A stretch of 22,408 nt of DNA from an uncultured Prevotella sp. Its GTDB lineage: Bacteria > Bacteroidota > Bacteroidia > Bacteroidales > Bacteroidaceae. Shown in pieces: positions 7,412 to 14,394 of the stretch; position 1 is the first letter of the stretch; each line of letters opens with the position of its first letter. Under the pieces are notes generated by a model. The model did not search any database and had not been told where the DNA came from. It was given only the letters and a program-made list of their open reading frames with translations. The translations under genes and the position numbers were made by a program. The stretch is from assembly GCA_900770025.1 (NCBI GenBank), contig CAAGIW010000075.1, positions 1-22,408 on the forward strand, read 5' to 3'.

Positions 7412-8335
7412 ATGGCTGTACACAAGAAATACAACAGAAGCGTATTGGGACGCGGCCTCGACGAGATAGGAAGCGGCAAGGGGCTCGATGCTCTGATAGA
7501 CACCACCGAAGTGAAGACACAGGGCTCGTCGAACCTCAACGAGATACCGCTCCACGCAATATCGCCCAACCCCAACCAGCCTCGCAGGGAGTTTGACGAA
7601 CAGGCTCTGCAGGAACTGGCCAACAGCATCAGGGAGATTGGCATCATACAGCCCATCACCCTAAGACAAACGGGCGACAACCAATATCAGATTATCGCCG
7701 GCGAGCGCAGATGGAGGGCATCGCAGATAGCCGGATTAGAAACCATTCCGGCCTACATCCGTACCGTGGAGGACGAAGGGGTGATGGAAATGGCATTAGT
7801 GGAGAACATTCAGAGAGAAGACCTTAACGCCATCGAGATAGCCTTGGCATACGAACACTTGGCCGAAACCACCGGAATGACACAGGAGAAGATTTCTGAA
7901 AGGGTGGGCAAGAGCCGCGCCGCCGTGACCAACTACATGCGATTGCTCAAACTGCCCGCACAGGTACAGATGGCACTAAAGAACAAACAGATTGACATGG
8001 GGCACGCCCGCGCCCTGTTGGCCATCGACAGTCCCAGCACACAAATCAAGTTGTACAAGGAGATAGAGAAGAACAACTACTCGGTGCGCAAGGTGGAGGA
8101 GATGGTGCAGATGCTGAAGAGCGGCGAAGACATAGACACCGCCAACAAGAAAATAAGCACCAAGAGCCCGCTGCCCGAGGAATACCAGATGCTGAAACAG
8201 CGCTTGTCTGAGTTCTTCGGATCCAAAGTGCAGATGACCTGCTCCAACAAGGGCAAGGGAAAGATAAGCATCAGCTTTGACAGCGAAGAACAATTGGAAC
8301 ACATTGTCAAGGCATTAGACGGCAACAAGGACTGA
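7412..8335 (+). CDS. parB: ParB/Spo0J centromere-binding CTPase
   Basis: Encodes 307 residues, typical for ParB. Order of parts: basic N-terminal tail ending GKGLDALID, which resembles the ParA-stimulating peptide; the CTP-binding ParB/Srx domain with GERRWRA (97-103) and ENIQRED (131-137), both intact; a helix-turn-helix (MTQEKISERVGKSRAAVTNYM, about 156-176); and a C-terminal dimerisation region (SFDSEEQLEHIVKALDG). It clamps onto DNA around parS and works with ParA in segregation. Eleven bases separate it from the next gene, so the operon continues. Confidence 0.96.
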   Translation: MAVHKKYNRSVLGRGLDEIGSGKGLDALIDTTEVKTQGSSNLNEIPLHAISPNPNQPRREFDEQALQELANSIREIGIIQPITLRQTGDNQYQIIAGERRWRASQIAGLETIPAYIRTVEDEGVMEMALVENIQREDLNAIEIALAYEHLAETTGMTQEKISERVGKSRAAVTNYMRLLKLPAQVQMALKNKQIDMGHARALLAIDSPSTQIKLYKEIEKNNYSVRKVEEMVQMLKSGEDIDTANKKISTKSPLPEEYQMLKQRLSEFFGSKVQMTCSNKGKGKISISFDSEEQLEHIVKALDGNKD

Positions 8336-8346
8336 AGAGACACGGT

Positions 8347-9144
8347 ATGAGAAAAGGCGCAAGGAAATTTCTACCGCTACTGATGGTGTGCATCGCCCTG
8401 CTCTGCATGGCCACCGTCACCATGGCACAGACGCCCACGCTGCCTGTTTCGCCCGACACCGTCGGCACCTCCCCCCTATCTTCGGCCAACAACAGCAAAG
8501 CATCGGCTGCATCCGCCGACAGCACCCACACCTCCGCCGACTTTACCGACAGTATCTGCACACAGGCCGACTCGTTAGCCGCTGCCTCACTGCTCAAAAA
8601 AAAGAAGAAAGTGAAGATGCCGCGCGACTGGAGCACATGGCGCCCCAATCCGCAAAGGGCCATGTGGCTGGCCATGGTGATACCCGGGGGCGGACAAATA
8701 TACAACCGCAAATACTGGAAACTGCCCATCATCTACGGAGGCATCATCGGATGCGTGTACGCCATCAACTGGAACAACATGATGTACAAGGACTATTCGC
8801 AAGCCTATCTCGACATCATGGACTCTGATCCCAATACCTGCAGCTACAACAAGTTCCTGCATTTAGGCAGACAAATCGACAAGTCTAACGAAGAACGATA
8901 TAAACAGATATTCAAAAGCAGGAAAGACAAGTACCGCAGATGGAGAGACATGAGCGTGTTCTGCCTTATCGGCGTATATGCCTTCTCCATCATCGATGCC
9001 TATGTGGACGCCCAGCTCTCGGAGTTCGACATCTCCAAGGACCTAACCCTCAGCGTGGAGCCCACCATGCTCAACGGCAGCGGCACTGGCAGCACCCAAT
9101 GGAACAACATGTCGCCCGGGGTGAACTGCAGTCTTAAATTCTAA
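8347..9144 (+). CDS. DUF5683 membrane protein
   Basis: Encodes 265 residues. An N-terminal signal peptide (MRKGARKFLPLLMVCIALL, ending MAQ) is followed by about 70 residues of low-complexity Ser/Thr/Ala sequence and a lysine cluster (KKKKKVKMP). The conserved domain starts at WSTWRPNPQRAMWLAMVIPG and continues through GGGQIYNRKYWKLPIIYGG, the DUF5683 signature, with a hydrophobic segment after it (IIYGGIIGCVYAINW) and another near residue 200-215 (MSVFCLIGVYAFSIIDAYVDA). Probably exported and inner-membrane anchored. The family has no established function, but it recurs between parB and a lytic transglycosylase gene in Bacteroidota, suggesting a role near the cell wall. Gaps are 11 bases upstream and 8 downstream. 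Confidence 0.85.
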   Translation: MRKGARKFLPLLMVCIALLCMATVTMAQTPTLPVSPDTVGTSPLSSANNSKASAASADSTHTSADFTDSICTQADSLAAASLLKKKKKVKMPRDWSTWRPNPQRAMWLAMVIPGGGQIYNRKYWKLPIIYGGIIGCVYAINWNNMMYKDYSQAYLDIMDSDPNTCSYNKFLHLGRQIDKSNEERYKQIFKSRKDKYRRWRDMSVFCLIGVYAFSIIDAYVDAQLSEFDISKDLTLSVEPTMLNGSGTGSTQWNNMSPGVNCSLKF

Positions 9145-9152
9145 ACACAACG

Positions 9153-10460
9153 ATGAAAACAACATTCTACACACTTTTGCTTTCCACTGCACTGCTGATG
9201 CCCATGGCCGCAGCAGCACAAACAGCCAACGACGAAGAAGAAATAGTGGTGACCGACGAGGAGGGCAACGAGGAAGAGATAGAGGTGCCCGAGGCACTTA
9301 CCTCTGAACTGGACAGTCTGATGAACGAATACATGTCGAGAAACTATTTGGACAAAGACGACGACTGCCGCATGAAAGACGTGAATCCCTACTATGAGAA
9401 AGAGGTGTATGTGGATAGGCTGAGCCGTATGCCCACCATCATCGAGATGCCCTACAACGAGGTGGTGCGCAAGTTCATCGACCGCTACAGCGGACGCCTG
9501 CGCCACTCGGTGAGCTACATGCTGGGAGCCTGCAACTTCTACATGCCCATCTTTGAGCAAGCCCTCGACACCTACGGTCTGCCATTGGAACTGAAGTACC
9601 TGCCTGTCATCGAGTCGGCACTCAACCCCACCGCCGTGTCCAGGGTGGGAGCCACAGGTCTGTGGCAGTTCATGCTCACCACGGGCAAGCAATACGGGCT
9701 CAATGTGAACACGCTGGTGGACGAGCGAAGGGATCCGATCAAGGCATCAGACGCCGCTGCCAGATACCTGAGAGACCTCTACAGGATATTCGGCAACTGG
9801 CATTTGGTGATTGCCGCCTATAATTGCGGACCGGAGAACGTGAACAAGGCCATTCGCCGCTCCAACGGAGTGAAAGACTATTGGCATATCTACCCCTACC
9901 TGCCCAAGGAGACAAGGGGATATGTGCCGGCCTTCATCGCCGCCAACTACATCATGAACTACTACTGCGAGCACAACATCTGTCCGATGCGCACCCGACT
10001 GCCTGCCGCCACCGACACTGTGATGATCTCTCGCGACGTGCACTTCGAGCAGATAGCCGCCGTATGCAACATAGAAAAGGAGAAAATCAAGGCACTCAAT
10101 CCCTCCTACCGTCGCGAGGTGATACCGGGCAAGGCGGCTCCCTCGCCCCTAAAGCTGCCGCAGATGGATATCAGCAAGTTCATCGAGATGGAGGATTCCA
10201 TCTACAACTATTGCACCGACTCGCTGCTCACCAAGCGTGCCGAAGTGGAGGTGAGAGACGATGTGCCCACCCTCTCGCGCAAGAAAGGGCGCAACAGTCG
10301 GCGCACCACTGCCAAAAGGGGCAAGACCGTGACCGTGAGAAGCGGACAAACCCTTTCTGAAATAGCCCGACGCCACGGCACCACCGTGGCCAAACTGAAG
10401 AGACTGAACGGTATCAAGGGCACGAACATCAGGGCAGGAAAAAAGCTCAGGGTGAGATAA
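9153..10460 (+). CDS. MltD-type lytic transglycosylase with LysM domain
   Basis: Encodes 435 residues. A signal peptide (MKTTFYTLLLSTALLMPMAA, then AAQ) leads into an acidic linker, so the protein is exported to the periplasm. The SLT catalytic domain spans about 125-240; the catalytic glutamate is Glu154 in LPVIESALNP, with ATGLWQFM (167-174) and AAYNCGPENV (221-230) completing the family pattern. One LysM domain ends the protein at about 393-435 (VRSGQTLSEIARRHGTTVAK), giving peptidoglycan binding. The enzyme cleaves glycan strands between MurNAc and GlcNAc, forming 1,6-anhydroMurNAc. MltD of E. coli has the same SLT-LysM order. Fourth gene of the par operon. No lipobox was seen, unlike E. 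coli MltD. Confidence 0.93.
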   Translation: MKTTFYTLLLSTALLMPMAAAAQTANDEEEIVVTDEEGNEEEIEVPEALTSELDSLMNEYMSRNYLDKDDDCRMKDVNPYYEKEVYVDRLSRMPTIIEMPYNEVVRKFIDRYSGRLRHSVSYMLGACNFYMPIFEQALDTYGLPLELKYLPVIESALNPTAVSRVGATGLWQFMLTTGKQYGLNVNTLVDERRDPIKASDAAARYLRDLYRIFGNWHLVIAAYNCGPENVNKAIRRSNGVKDYWHIYPYLPKETRGYVPAFIAANYIMNYYCEHNICPMRTRLPAATDTVMISRDVHFEQIAAVCNIEKEKIKALNPSYRREVIPGKAAPSPLKLPQMDISKFIEMEDSIYNYCTDSLLTKRAEVEVRDDVPTLSRKKGRNSRRTTAKRGKTVTVRSGQTLSEIARRHGTTVAKLKRLNGIKGTNIRAGKKLRVR

Positions 10461-10519
10461 TACAAGCCCCGAAACAACCATCATTTGATTTGTGCTGACC
10501 TTATAAATATTGTACGCGT

Positions 10520-12796
10520 ATGAATGAGGAAAACATGATGAAAGAACAAGCGGATGACAAACTGATAAACGACGCCTTTCAGCATCTGCTCGACACTTAC
10601 TGTTCATCAAGACACAGAAAGAAGATTGAAATCATCACCAAGGCATTCAACTTTGCACGACAGGCCCACAAGGGGGTGAGACGACTGTCGGGCGAACCCT
10701 ACATCATGCACCCCATCAGCGTGGCACAGATTGCCTGCGAAGAGGTGGGACTCGGCTCCACCAGCATCTGCGCCGCACTGCTGCACGATGTGGTGGAAGA
10801 CACCGACTATACCACCGAGGACATTGAAAACATCTTCGGCAGCAAGATTGCCATGATTGTGGATGGACTCACCAAAATCAGCGGAGGCATCTTCGGAGAG
10901 CAGGCATCGGCGCAGGCAGAGAACTTCAAGAAACTGCTGCTCACCATGAGCGACGACATCAGGGTGATTCTTATCAAGATATGCGACCGCCTGCACAACA
11001 TGCGCACTTTGGAGAGCCAACCGGCCAACAAGCAATACAAGATTGCAGGGGAGACATTATATATATATGCGCCCTTAGCCAACCGTCTGGGCCTCTACAA
11101 GGTGAAAACAGAGCTGGAAGACCTGAGCTTCAAGTACGAGCATCCCGAGGACTATGCGCAGATTCAAGAGAAGTTGGCACTGACGCAGGCCTCACGCCAC
11201 GAACTCTTCGACAAGTTCACCGAGCCCATCAAGGAGTCGCTCAACCGTATGGGCATAGAATACACCATCAAGGAGCGCATCAAGAGCCCCTACTCCATTT
11301 GGAACAAGATGCAGAACAAGCACGTGCCCTTTGAAGAAATCTACGACATACTGGCCGTGCGCATCGTGTTCAAGCCCACCAAGCGCGAAGAGGAAATCAA
11401 CGAGTGCTTCAACATCTATGTGGAGATGAGCAAGATATACAAGTCGCACCCCGACCGCCTGCGCGACTGGCTCAACCAGCCCAAAGCCAATGGCTACCAG
11501 GCACTGCACGTGACGCTGATGTCGAAGCAGGGGTGGTGGATCGAGGTGCAGATACGCTCCGACCGCATGGACGAGATTGCCGAACAGGGCTTTGCCGCCC
11601 ACTGGAAATACAAGGAGGGCGACATAGGCGAGTTTACCGAAGACGAGGGAGAACTGAACGACTGGTTGCACACCATCAAAGAGATTCTCGATGATCCGCA
11701 ACCCGATGCCATCGACTTCCTCGATGCCATCAAGCTGAACCTGTTCTCGTCAGAGATATTCGTGTTCACGCCCAAAGGCGAGATCAAGACTATGCCTGCC
11801 GGATGCACCGCACTCGACTTTGCCTTCACCATACACACCTTCCTTGGCAGCCACTGCATCGGAGCCAAGGTGAACCACAAGTTAGTGCCGCTGAGCCACA
11901 AGCTGCAGAGCGGCGACCAGGTGGAGATACTCATCTCCAAGTCGCAGCACGTGCAGCCCTCGTGGGTGAACTTCGTGAGCACCGCCAAGGCAAGGGCCAA
12001 GATACAGGCCGTGCTGCGCAGAGAGGGCAAGGAGATACAGCAGCGGGGCGAGGACCTGCTCACCGCTTTCCTGGAGAAGAACGGCATCGCCGACACGCCC
12101 GAGATAAGAGAGCAGTTGGCCAAACTGCACGAGACAGACAAGGTGGAACTCTTCTTGCAGGCCGTGGGCGACAAGACCATACTGCTGGGCGAGAAAGACC
12201 TCGACGAGATTACGGGCAAGAAGAAGAAAAAGAACACCAGCACAGGCAAGTGGCGCAGGTTCGTGCCCTTCCTCAGCAGCGGGCCCAAAGAGCCTGAACT
12301 CACCGGCAACAAGACACAACTCTTCGTAGTGCCCGAGAAGTTCAACCGCAAGCGACCCATCTTCATCACCGACGACAACATCAACCAATACAAGTTCATG
12401 GACTGCTGCCACCCCATCCCGGGCGACGACATCTTAGGCTTTATCGACAACAACAAGCAGATAGAGATACACAAACGCGCCTGTCCTGTGGCCGACAAGC
12501 TGAAGTCAAGCTACGGCAACCGCATCCTCGACGCCAAATGGCAGATGAACAAACGGATGCTCTTCGATGCCACCATACAGTTGCAGGGCATCGACCGCAT
12601 CGGACTTCTCAACGAGGTGACACAGGTTATTTCGCAACAGATGAGCGTGAACATACACACCGTGAACATCACCTGCGAGGACGGACTGTTTACAGGCAAC
12701 TTCGAGTTGCGTGTGCACGACCGCGAGAACGTGAGGGAAGTAATGGCCGGACTCAAATCCATCAATGATATCAAAGACGTAAAACAAATCAAATGA
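10520..12796 (+). CDS. Bifunctional (p)ppGpp synthetase/hydrolase (Rel/SpoT)
   Basis: Encodes 758 residues, full length for long RelA-SpoT homologues, which make and destroy the alarmone (p)ppGpp. The hydrolase HD site is intact: His64 in YIMHP, HDVVEDT at 89-95, and ICDRLHN at 154-160. The synthetase domain has YSIWNKM, Asp276 in IYDILAVR, NGYQALH (324-330) and Glu342 in WIEVQIR. The switch motif before it reads RLRD (313-316), a basic variant of RXKD as in bifunctional Rel/SpoT rather than the EXDD of RelA. A TGS domain (about 411-475), zinc-finger-like CCHP (FMDCCHPIPGDD) and a C-terminal ACT domain (about 685-757) follow. Both activities are therefore expected. The gap from the lytic transglycosylase is 59 bases, so an internal promoter is possible. 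It overlaps the pectinesterase gene by ATGA. Confidence 0.95.
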   Translation: MNEENMMKEQADDKLINDAFQHLLDTYCSSRHRKKIEIITKAFNFARQAHKGVRRLSGEPYIMHPISVAQIACEEVGLGSTSICAALLHDVVEDTDYTTEDIENIFGSKIAMIVDGLTKISGGIFGEQASAQAENFKKLLLTMSDDIRVILIKICDRLHNMRTLESQPANKQYKIAGETLYIYAPLANRLGLYKVKTELEDLSFKYEHPEDYAQIQEKLALTQASRHELFDKFTEPIKESLNRMGIEYTIKERIKSPYSIWNKMQNKHVPFEEIYDILAVRIVFKPTKREEEINECFNIYVEMSKIYKSHPDRLRDWLNQPKANGYQALHVTLMSKQGWWIEVQIRSDRMDEIAEQGFAAHWKYKEGDIGEFTEDEGELNDWLHTIKEILDDPQPDAIDFLDAIKLNLFSSEIFVFTPKGEIKTMPAGCTALDFAFTIHTFLGSHCIGAKVNHKLVPLSHKLQSGDQVEILISKSQHVQPSWVNFVSTAKARAKIQAVLRREGKEIQQRGEDLLTAFLEKNGIADTPEIREQLAKLHETDKVELFLQAVGDKTILLGEKDLDEITGKKKKKNTSTGKWRRFVPFLSSGPKEPELTGNKTQLFVVPEKFNRKRPIFITDDNINQYKFMDCCHPIPGDDILGFIDNNKQIEIHKRACPVADKLKSSYGNRILDAKWQMNKRMLFDATIQLQGIDRIGLLNEVTQVISQQMSVNIHTVNITCEDGLFTGNFELRVHDRENVREVMAGLKSINDIKDVKQIK

Positions 12797-13761
12797 AAAA
12801 GATTACACTACTCCTACTCGCCGTTTTGGCCACCATAACGGCACAAGCAGCAAGCAAGTACGACAATCCCGACACCTTGGTGGTGGCACGCGACGGTACG
12901 GGCGAGTTCAGAAACATTGACGACGCACTCGAAGTGTGCCGCGCCTACATGGACTACCACAAGGTGATTTTCGTGAAAAAGGGCACCTACAAGGAGAAGC
13001 TCATCGTGTCGGGATGGCTCACCAACATCGAGATTCTGGGCGAAGACCGCGACAACACCATCATCACCTACGACGACCACGCCAACATCTCCATTCCGCA
13101 GCGTCCCAAAGGAATGGGCACCTTCCGCACCTATACCGTGAGGGTGGACGGCAACGACATCACATTCAAGAACATCACCATCGAGAACAACTCGGCACGC
13201 TTGGGACAGGCCGTGGCACTGCACACCAACGGCGACCGCCTGCGCTTCATCAACTGCCGCCTGCTGGGCCATCAAGACACCGTGCTCACCGCCGGCGAGG
13301 GCTTCAGAGTGTATTTCCTGGACTGCTACATAGAGGGCACCACCGACTTCATCTTCGGTCCGGCCACCGCATGGTTTGAGCACTGCACCATACACAGCAA
13401 GGCCAACTCGTATATCACCGCCGCCAGCACCCCCGCCGCAAGCCCCTACGGCTACGTGTTCCACAACTGCGACCTCACCGCCGACAGCAATGTGACCAAG
13501 GTGTATTTGGGCCGCCCCTGGCGCGACTATGCCTACACGCTGTTCATCAACTGCAACCTGGGCAAGCACATCCGTCACGAAGGATGGCACCACTGGGAGA
13601 AGCACCGCGAGCAGACCGCCCGCTACGGGGAATACAACAACCGCGGCGAAGGAGCAGCCACCGACAAGCGTGCCGGCTGGAGCAAGCAGCTAACCAAGAA
13701 AGAGGCGGCTCTCATCACACTGGACAACGTGTTCAAGAGAGAAACCGTGTGGAAGCCCTGA
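12793..13761 (+). CDS. Secreted pectinesterase (carbohydrate esterase family 8)
   Basis: Encodes 322 residues. A signal peptide (MKKITLLLLAVLATITAQAA) directs export. The rest is a single right-handed beta-helix of CE8, which removes methyl esters from homogalacturonan. Catalytic residues are visible: Gln139 in GQAVALH, Asp162 in GHQDT (general acid/base), Asp185 in TTDFIFG (nucleophile), and Arg241 and Trp243 in LGRPW. No carbohydrate-binding module is attached. The ATG overlaps the Rel/SpoT stop as ATGA, so translation is probably coupled and expression follows the operon. No other pectin genes or SusC/SusD genes are nearby, which is unusual for a polysaccharide enzyme in Bacteroidota. A terminator hairpin follows. 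Confidence 0.95.
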   Translation: MKKITLLLLAVLATITAQAASKYDNPDTLVVARDGTGEFRNIDDALEVCRAYMDYHKVIFVKKGTYKEKLIVSGWLTNIEILGEDRDNTIITYDDHANISIPQRPKGMGTFRTYTVRVDGNDITFKNITIENNSARLGQAVALHTNGDRLRFINCRLLGHQDTVLTAGEGFRVYFLDCYIEGTTDFIFGPATAWFEHCTIHSKANSYITAASTPAASPYGYVFHNCDLTADSNVTKVYLGRPWRDYAYTLFINCNLGKHIRHEGWHHWEKHREQTARYGEYNNRGEGAATDKRAGWSKQLTKKEAALITLDNVFKRETVWKP

Positions 13762-13825
13762 GCCACATCCTCCACAGTATGCCATTGCCAAGGGAGCCTT
13801 AGGTATTGGACAAAAGATCCATACT

Positions 13826-13862
13826 CAAAGCGCAGCGCTTCTTTACGAAACGCTGCGCTTTG
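13826..13862 (+). terminator. Terminator hairpin after the par-rel-pectinesterase operon
   Basis: A perfect 12-base inverted repeat, CAAAGCGCAGCG (13826-13837) and CGCTGCGCTTTG (13851-13862), encloses a 13-base loop. It lies 65 bases after the pectinesterase stop. There is no long T-run beyond the TTT inside the stem, so it may stop transcription only partly or stabilise the 3' end. Its right arm and flank resemble the repeats that follow. Confidence 0.6.
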
Positions 13863-13875
13863 CATTTCCACAGTG

Positions 13876-14073
13876 CCCACTCCACGGCTACTGAATCCCA
13901 CATTCAACCACCTTGAGTGCCCACTCCAACCACCTTGTATCTCCTTTTCAAATACCTTACATTCCCACTCCAAACACCTCAAATTGTAAAACGGTGCGTT
14001 TTGCATTCCAAAATGGTGCGTTTTGCAATGTAAAACGGTGCGTTTTGCAATGTAAAATGGTGCGTTTTGCAAA
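13876..14073. repeat. Array of nine 22-base-phased units in two sequence types
   Basis: Units begin at 13876, 13898, 13920, 13942, 13964, 13986, 14008, 14030 and 14052. The first five are degenerate copies of a type containing CCCACTCCA and CAACCACCTTG (CCCACTCCA at 13876, 13920 and 13964; CAACCACCTTG at 13905 and 13927). The last four share GGTGCGTTTTGC at 13993, 14015, 14037 and 14059, exactly 22 bases apart, each forming a small hairpin. The phase is kept across the change of type. There are no unique spacers, so it is not CRISPR. It sits between the 3' ends of two converging transcription units. Together with the terminator it fills most of the 472 bases between the pectinesterase gene and tRNA-Gln, in which I see no gene. 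Function unknown. Confidence 0.8.
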
Positions 14074-14100
14074 TCACTATGTTTCACCCTGGATTCACAC

Positions 14101-14122
14101 GGTGCACTTTTGCATTGCAAAA
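14101..14122. repeat. Degenerate array copy with perfect short inverted repeat
   Basis: GGTGCACTTTTGC (14101-14113) is a diverged copy of the array core with one inserted base, and is out of phase by two bases. It overlaps TTTTGCA-T-TGCAAAA (14108-14122), a perfect 7-base inverted repeat around one base. Confidence 0.5.
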
Positions 14123-14193
14123 CATTAAAAATGAGTGCATTACACGCAACAATATAAAAGAGTGAAGGGGGCGGCAAATAGCTGCAAAACGCA

Positions 14194-14230
14194 AGAGAGG
14201 GATGAAATCTTTGGAATTTCACCCCTCTCT
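14194..14230 (-). terminator. Terminator of tRNA-Gln
   Basis: A 15-pair stem (14194-14208 with 14216-14230) encloses a 7-base loop. On the minus-strand RNA every position pairs, one as G-U; on the plus strand that position would be an A-C mismatch, which fits transcription from the minus strand. TTGCGTTTTG follows as a partial T-rich tail. It starts 3 bases after the tRNA's CCA end. Confidence 0.75.
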
Positions 14231-14233
14231 GTG

Positions 14234-14307
14234 TGGTTGGACCAACGGGACTCGAACCCATAATGACAGAACCAAAACCTGTAGTGTTACCATTACACCA
14301 TGGTCCA
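14234..14307 (-). tRNA. tRNA-Gln, anticodon UUG
   Basis: The minus strand folds as a full cloverleaf: acceptor TGGACCA/TGGTCCA (7 pairs), D arm GTGT/ACAC, anticodon stem ACAGG/TCTGT with loop TTTTGGT (anticodon TTG, reading CAA and, by wobble, CAG), and T arm ATGGG-TTCGAGT-CCCGT. The discriminator base is A, and CCA is encoded at 14236-14234. It has its own promoter and terminator and stands apart from tyrS upstream. Confidence 0.95.
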
Positions 14308-14325
14308 AACGTTGAATTGTGGGTG

Positions 14326-14357
14326 CAAAGGTAAGAAATAATTGGATTATCTCCAAA
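14326..14357 (-). promoter_or_regulatory. Promoter of tRNA-Gln
   Basis: On the minus strand a -33 TTTG (14357-14354) and a -7 TACCTTTG (14333-14326) are separated by 20 bases, the expected Bacteroidota spacing. Transcription would begin near 14319, about 12 bases before the mature tRNA. Confidence 0.65.
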
Positions 14358-14394
14358 TTTTTGGACCACAATTCCTATAAGCAGGGCCTGCAGG

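Noticed and set aside
6548..8340. parS site near parAB
   Set aside because: No match to the GTTTCACGTGAAAC-type palindrome was seen here or elsewhere; CACGTG hexamers at 11320, 11945 and 19935 lack the flanking arms and lie in coding DNA.
11494..12498. 334-residue minus-strand ORF opposite Rel/SpoT
   Set aside because: Antisense shadow; the plus strand holds uninterrupted TGS and synthetase domains.
13876..14073. CRISPR array
   Set aside because: Units are contiguous, with no unique spacers between identical repeats, and no cas genes are present.
13623..14369. 248-residue minus-strand ORF
   Set aside because: It runs through tRNA-Gln, its terminator, the repeat array and the pectinesterase gene in antisense; the product has no protein-like character outside repeats.
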